From: Bradyrhizobium sp. AUGA SZCCT0176
GTDB lineage: Bacteria; Pseudomonadota; Alphaproteobacteria; Rhizobiales; Xanthobacteraceae
Assembly: GCF_018130145.1 (NCBI RefSeq)
Contig: NZ_JAFCMB010000004.1
Span: forward strand, 248,001-312,000
Direction: 5' to 3'
Length of the DNA stretch: 64,000 bases
Part shown: piece by piece, positions 61,723-64,000 of the stretch
How positions within the stretch are numbered: the stretch's first letter is position 1
Layout: every line of letters begins with the position of its first letter
Position numbers and translations under genes: made by a program
Notes under the pieces: generated by a model
Databases searched by the model: none
What the model was told of the DNA's origin: nothing
The model's input: the letters and a program-made list of their open reading frames with translations, nothing else

Positions 61723-62535
61723 TCACTCGGACAGCGTGAAGGCCTCGGCTTCCAGTTCCATAAACACGCGGCCGACGCGGCCGACGGCACGGTAGAATTT
61801 GGCTGTCCCGGACATCTCCAGATCAGCGAACATCCGCGCCGCCCACGGCTTGAGATGCCGGTCGAAGAAGCGCGCCTGTTCGGCGAATGGAGCCACAAAG
61901 TCGCCGCGCGCCAGACCCGCCATCACCTCAAGCAGAATCGCGATGTGGTCTTCCGGCTCGCGCGAGGGGCCGGCACGCTCGATGCCGAGCAGGTCCAGAT
62001 CCTCGCGGACGCGCGCCAGCGGGCGCTCGTGCAGGAAGCCGGTCAGGTAATAGGAGGCATAGGGCAGCAGCTCGCCGCGCCCGAGCCCGATGAACAGGTC
62101 GAAGAATTCCTTGCTGGCGGCGCGGTCGTCCATAGCTGACGCAGCCACAGCGAGCTCGACATGCGCCATGCCGAGATCGGAAGCGTCGCCCTTCAACTGC
62201 GCGACGCGCGCCAGCGTGCCCGCGTCCGGCGCCTTGCCGAGCAGCAACGACAGCAAGCCGTATTCCGCGGCGCGCAGCTGATCGATCTCGTCGAGTTCCG
62301 GTTTCGCTGACACGTTGGACGACACCTGGGATGACACCTGAGCCTCGGATGATCCGTAGAGATCGGGGCGAAGCACGGAACGCTCGACGCGCGTCAAGGC
62401 CTCGACCGCGAGAACCCGCTCGGCGGGAATCCGCGACCATGATGAAACCGAAGGCTGCGCAATGCCGATCGCTCGCGCTAACGATGCGACGCCACCCGCT
62501 GCCCTGATTGCCTGTTCCAGTCCGGCGTCACGCAT
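61723..62535 (-). CDS. YdaS-type HTH fused to a TorD/DmsD-family chaperone
   Basis: A 270-residue protein. Residues 1-60 form a Cro/YdaS-like helix-turn-helix (GLEQAIRAAGGVASLARAIGIAQPSVSSWSRIPAERVLAVEALT). Residues about 85-265 are an all-helical TorD-like chaperone (AEYGLLSLLLGKAP, YLTGFLHERPLARVREDL, EDHIAILLEVMAGL, FYRAVGRVGRVFMELE). TorD chaperones bind twin-arginine leaders of molybdoenzymes, here that of fdhA. The added DNA-binding head suggests a chaperone that also senses enzyme supply and regulates the operon. It is the first gene after a 146-base gap with a large palindrome. Confidence 0.85.
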   Translation of the reverse strand: MRDAGLEQAIRAAGGVASLARAIGIAQPSVSSWSRIPAERVLAVEALTRVERSVLRPDLYGSSEAQVSSQVSSNVSAKPELDEIDQLRAAEYGLLSLLLGKAPDAGTLARVAQLKGDASDLGMAHVELAVAASAMDDRAASKEFFDLFIGLGRGELLPYASYYLTGFLHERPLARVREDLDLLGIERAGPSREPEDHIAILLEVMAGLARGDFVAPFAEQARFFDRHLKPWAARMFADLEMSGTAKFYRAVGRVGRVFMELEAEAFTLSE

Positions 62536-62606
62536 GGTGAACCCGACTTCTCCCCAGCCTCGCGCCCAGTGTCCCGTATCCTGTGTCCGATGCCTCTTAA
62601 TCGGGC

Positions 62607-62648
62607 ATACAAATTAGAACTGGAATTATTCCAGTCCTAAATTTGTAT
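62607..62648. promoter_or_regulatory. 42-bp near-perfect palindrome at the head of the formate dehydrogenase operon
   Basis: The two halves match as inverted copies except for one mismatch and one inserted base. The core ACTGGAA-TTA-TTCCAGT (62619-62635) is perfect. It lies 72 bases before the YdaS-TorD start. The AT-rich, dyad form suits an operator. I do not match it confidently to a known regulator. Confidence 0.6.
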
Positions 62649-62665
62649 CATAGGCTTTGCCTATG
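62649..62665. terminator. Second adjacent dyad; possible hairpin after the DUF3306 gene
   Basis: CATAGGC-TTT-GCCTATG is a perfect 7-bp inverted repeat directly abutting the 42-bp palindrome. On the minus strand it lies 17 bases after the DUF3306 stop. No clear U-run follows, so termination is uncertain and an operator role is possible. Confidence 0.4.
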
Positions 62666-62681
62666 TCTCGAAAACTTTTGT

Positions 62682-63386
62682 CTAAACAAGAGGTTTTGCC
62701 GAGCCATGGCGTCGCACCGGCTGCTGCGGTGCAACAGAATCGGAAGGCACGGAGACTGATTCCTGCACTGGTTCGAGGCCGGCTTCCGCGTCGCCGCCCG
62801 CAGGATTCGGCTCTATTGCCGCCGGCTGGCCGCTCAATCTCAGCGGTTGATCCGGCAGATCAGGCTTTGGCTGGCCGGAAGATTCAGGGTCGTTCGCGAT
62901 CTCTGTCGGGACCTCGGCGGCCGCAATCGGCGGCTCGGACGGGGGTTCGCCGGTGCCCATGATCTGGTTGACCATCCGGGCGATATCGATGCCCGCGCCG
63001 AGTTCGCTGTTGCCCGGCACGCCGCCCGGCGTGTTCCAGTCATAAGCGTATTCGAGCGCGGGGTTGACGTAGTTGCGGATCGCGGGATCCAGCGCCCAGG
63101 ATTTTCTCAAAGCCGCATTGCGCAGATGTTCGGGAACGCCCTTGCGCAGAAAGCCGGTGATATCCGTCTCCGAGGTCAATTCTTCGAGCGATGGCAGGCT
63201 GGAGAGATCGAACTCCGGCGCAGCCTCCGTCTCAGCCTCGGCCTCGGTCGCCGGAGCAGCAGCGATTTCGGCGTCGGCAACGGGCGCTTCGCGCTCGGGC
63301 TGCTTTATCTCTTCCTTGGCCTCCTGTTTGCGCTGCGACCATCGCGCCAAAAAGCCTTTGTCGTCGCCCTGGTCCTGACCACTCAT
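62682..63386 (-). CDS. DUF3306-family protein, formate dehydrogenase-associated
   Basis: A 234-residue protein. It begins GFLARWSQRKQEAKEE and has an acidic, alanine- and glutamate-rich segment. The conserved core follows (LPSLEELTSETDITGFLRKGVPEHLRNAALRKSWALDPAIRNYVNPALEYAYDWN, located at about residues 63-117). A proline-rich tail follows. DUF3306 genes occur next to DUF3305 and formate dehydrogenase accessory genes. Function unknown. The start overlaps the DUF3305 stop by four bases. Confidence 0.85.
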   Translation of the reverse strand: MSGQDQGDDKGFLARWSQRKQEAKEEIKQPEREAPVADAEIAAAPATEAEAETEAAPEFDLSSLPSLEELTSETDITGFLRKGVPEHLRNAALRKSWALDPAIRNYVNPALEYAYDWNTPGGVPGNSELGAGIDIARMVNQIMGTGEPPSEPPIAAAEVPTEIANDPESSGQPKPDLPDQPLRLSGQPAAIEPNPAGGDAEAGLEPVQESVSVPSDSVAPQQPVRRHGSAKPLV

Positions 63387-63901
63387 GCGCGCCCTGTCCC
63401 TTCGTCCGGGCCGCGATCCTTCGGTCCACGCGGGCGGTCGCCGCCGGCACGATCGCGCTTGCGTTTGTGGAACACCCGCTCGACATGAAACTCGTCGACA
63501 AAGGCGGCGATCCAGGCCGCGATCTCCGGCGACATCGGAACCGTGCCGATGACGTCGCAACCGCTTTCGAAGATCGCCTCCCCTTCGGTCGGATCGGCCG
63601 TCACCTTGGTCAGTTCAAGTTCGGATCCGCCAGCCTGTCGCCGCAGCGCGATCCAGATGCGCGGTTCGCCGTCGGCGAGATTGTCGCGGTAATTGGCGGT
63701 GTCGGAACTGAACAGGTCGATGCTGGCGGCGCCCGCGTAATACATCGTCGCATCCGACTCCGTGGACAGCACGGTCCATGGCGCGGTTGCCGGCACCTCG
63801 TCGAGCACCATCGCCGGCGACCACATATGATCGATCCATGGATTATCGACGGCGCGGCGCCGCACCACCACACCCACTTCGCGGGATGCGGTCATCGCCA
63901 T
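63383..63901 (-). CDS. DUF3305-family protein
   Basis: A 172-residue protein with the DUF3305 pattern (GVVVRRRAVDNPWIDHMWSPAMVLDEVP, WIALRRQAGGSELELTKVTADPTEGEA) and a basic C-terminal tail. It is paired with DUF3306 and overlaps it by four bases. The start could also be at 63895 or, in the same frame, 63937. Function unknown; found with formate dehydrogenase accessory sets. Confidence 0.83.
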   Translation of the reverse strand: MAMTASREVGVVVRRRAVDNPWIDHMWSPAMVLDEVPATAPWTVLSTESDATMYYAGAASIDLFSSDTANYRDNLADGEPRIWIALRRQAGGSELELTKVTADPTEGEAIFESGCDVIGTVPMSPEIAAWIAAFVDEFHVERVFHKRKRDRAGGDRPRGPKDRGPDEGTGRA

Positions 63902-63926
63902 GCGCGATCCTCCGTGCACCGGCCGA

Positions 63927-64000
63927 TCATGCCACATTCGCCTTTGGCGCGAGCGGCAGCCCGGCGACCAGGTTTTGCGGCTTCAGCCGCACGACCTTGT
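63927..64000 (-). CDS. C-terminal end of an unidentified protein (continues outside window)
   Basis: The minus strand is open from the window edge to a stop at 63927, encoding a tail that reads VVRLKPQNLVAGLPLAPKANVA. Its distance from DUF3305 (25 bases) fits the same operon. Too short to identify. Confidence 0.45.
   Translation of the reverse strand, partial: KVVRLKPQNLVAGLPLAPKANVA

Noticed and set aside
1..64000. CRISPR arrays, tRNA or rRNA genes, insertion sequences
   Set aside because: No spaced short repeats, cloverleaf-like segments or transposase genes were seen. The repeats present are dispersed inverted elements.

Overview
The window looks like chromosomal DNA of a Bradyrhizobium-type alphaproteobacterium (family Nitrobacteraceae). 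The grounds are high GC, tightly packed operons, many ABC importers for amino and organic acids, a phasin, a molybdenum formate dehydrogenase, and intergenic repeat families of a kind I associate with bradyrhizobia. I saw no tRNA, rRNA, CRISPR array, transposase or integrase.

Region 1 (1-21945) is the most coherent part. It opens with the end of a kynurenine-pathway pair (kynureninase and tryptophan 2,3-dioxygenase). Next come a racemase-fold protein and a periplasmic binding protein on the minus strand, then a MarR-type regulator. Divergent from the regulator is a plus-strand run of 13 genes: a one-polypeptide LivH-LivM-LivG transporter, LivF, a thiolase-fold protein without the thiolase cysteine, a DUF35-SDR fusion, a cyclase-family hydrolase resembling isatin hydrolase, an acyl-CoA ligase, IorA- and IorB-like 2-oxoacid:ferredoxin oxidoreductase subunits, a PDR/VanB-type reductase, Rieske oxygenase alpha and beta subunits, a second acyl-CoA ligase and an SDR. 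I read this as an iad-type indole-3-acetate (auxin) degradation locus. Proposed route: the Rieske system oxidises the indole to dioxindole-3-acetate; a ligase makes the CoA thioester; the thiolase-fold/DUF35 pair does a retro-aldol cleavage to isatin and acetyl-CoA; the cyclase-family hydrolase opens isatin to isatinate; the IorAB-like enzyme oxidatively decarboxylates isatinate to anthraniloyl-CoA. The step order is inference.

Region 2 (21952-29368) is a minus-strand set: a polar amino acid ABC importer, an FAD amine/amino-acid oxidase, a Gfo/Idh/MocA oxidoreductase and a dehydroshikimate dehydratase-HPPD fusion. A divergent XRE-cupin regulator faces two near-identical dyads. Region 3 (29369-33540) is repeat-rich. 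It holds an N-carbamoyl-D-amino-acid hydrolase behind a sigma-54-like promoter with two upstream dyads, a phasin, a small cysteine protein and a Crp-type regulator.

Region 4 (33541-37876) carries D-amino acid dehydrogenase, an omega-aminotransferase, a PuuR-like regulator and a LysR regulator. Region 5 (38135-51746) has two polyamine/opine-type ABC importers facing each other. The first travels with a HAD hydrolase and an FAD oxidase. The second travels with an M24 peptidase-family hydrolase and two tandem amidohydrolases.

Region 6 (51963-54891) has small secreted proteins and a class A beta-lactamase divergent from a LysR regulator. A 74-bp direct repeat, the 3' end of the neighbouring cytochrome gene, brackets the beta-lactamase segment. 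Region 7 (54822-64000) is a formate dehydrogenase-N type operon (fdhA, fdhB, fdhC and accessory genes). It includes a WD40-cytochrome c fusion, a YdaS-type HTH fused to a TorD chaperone, and a 42-bp near-perfect palindrome at the head of the transcript.
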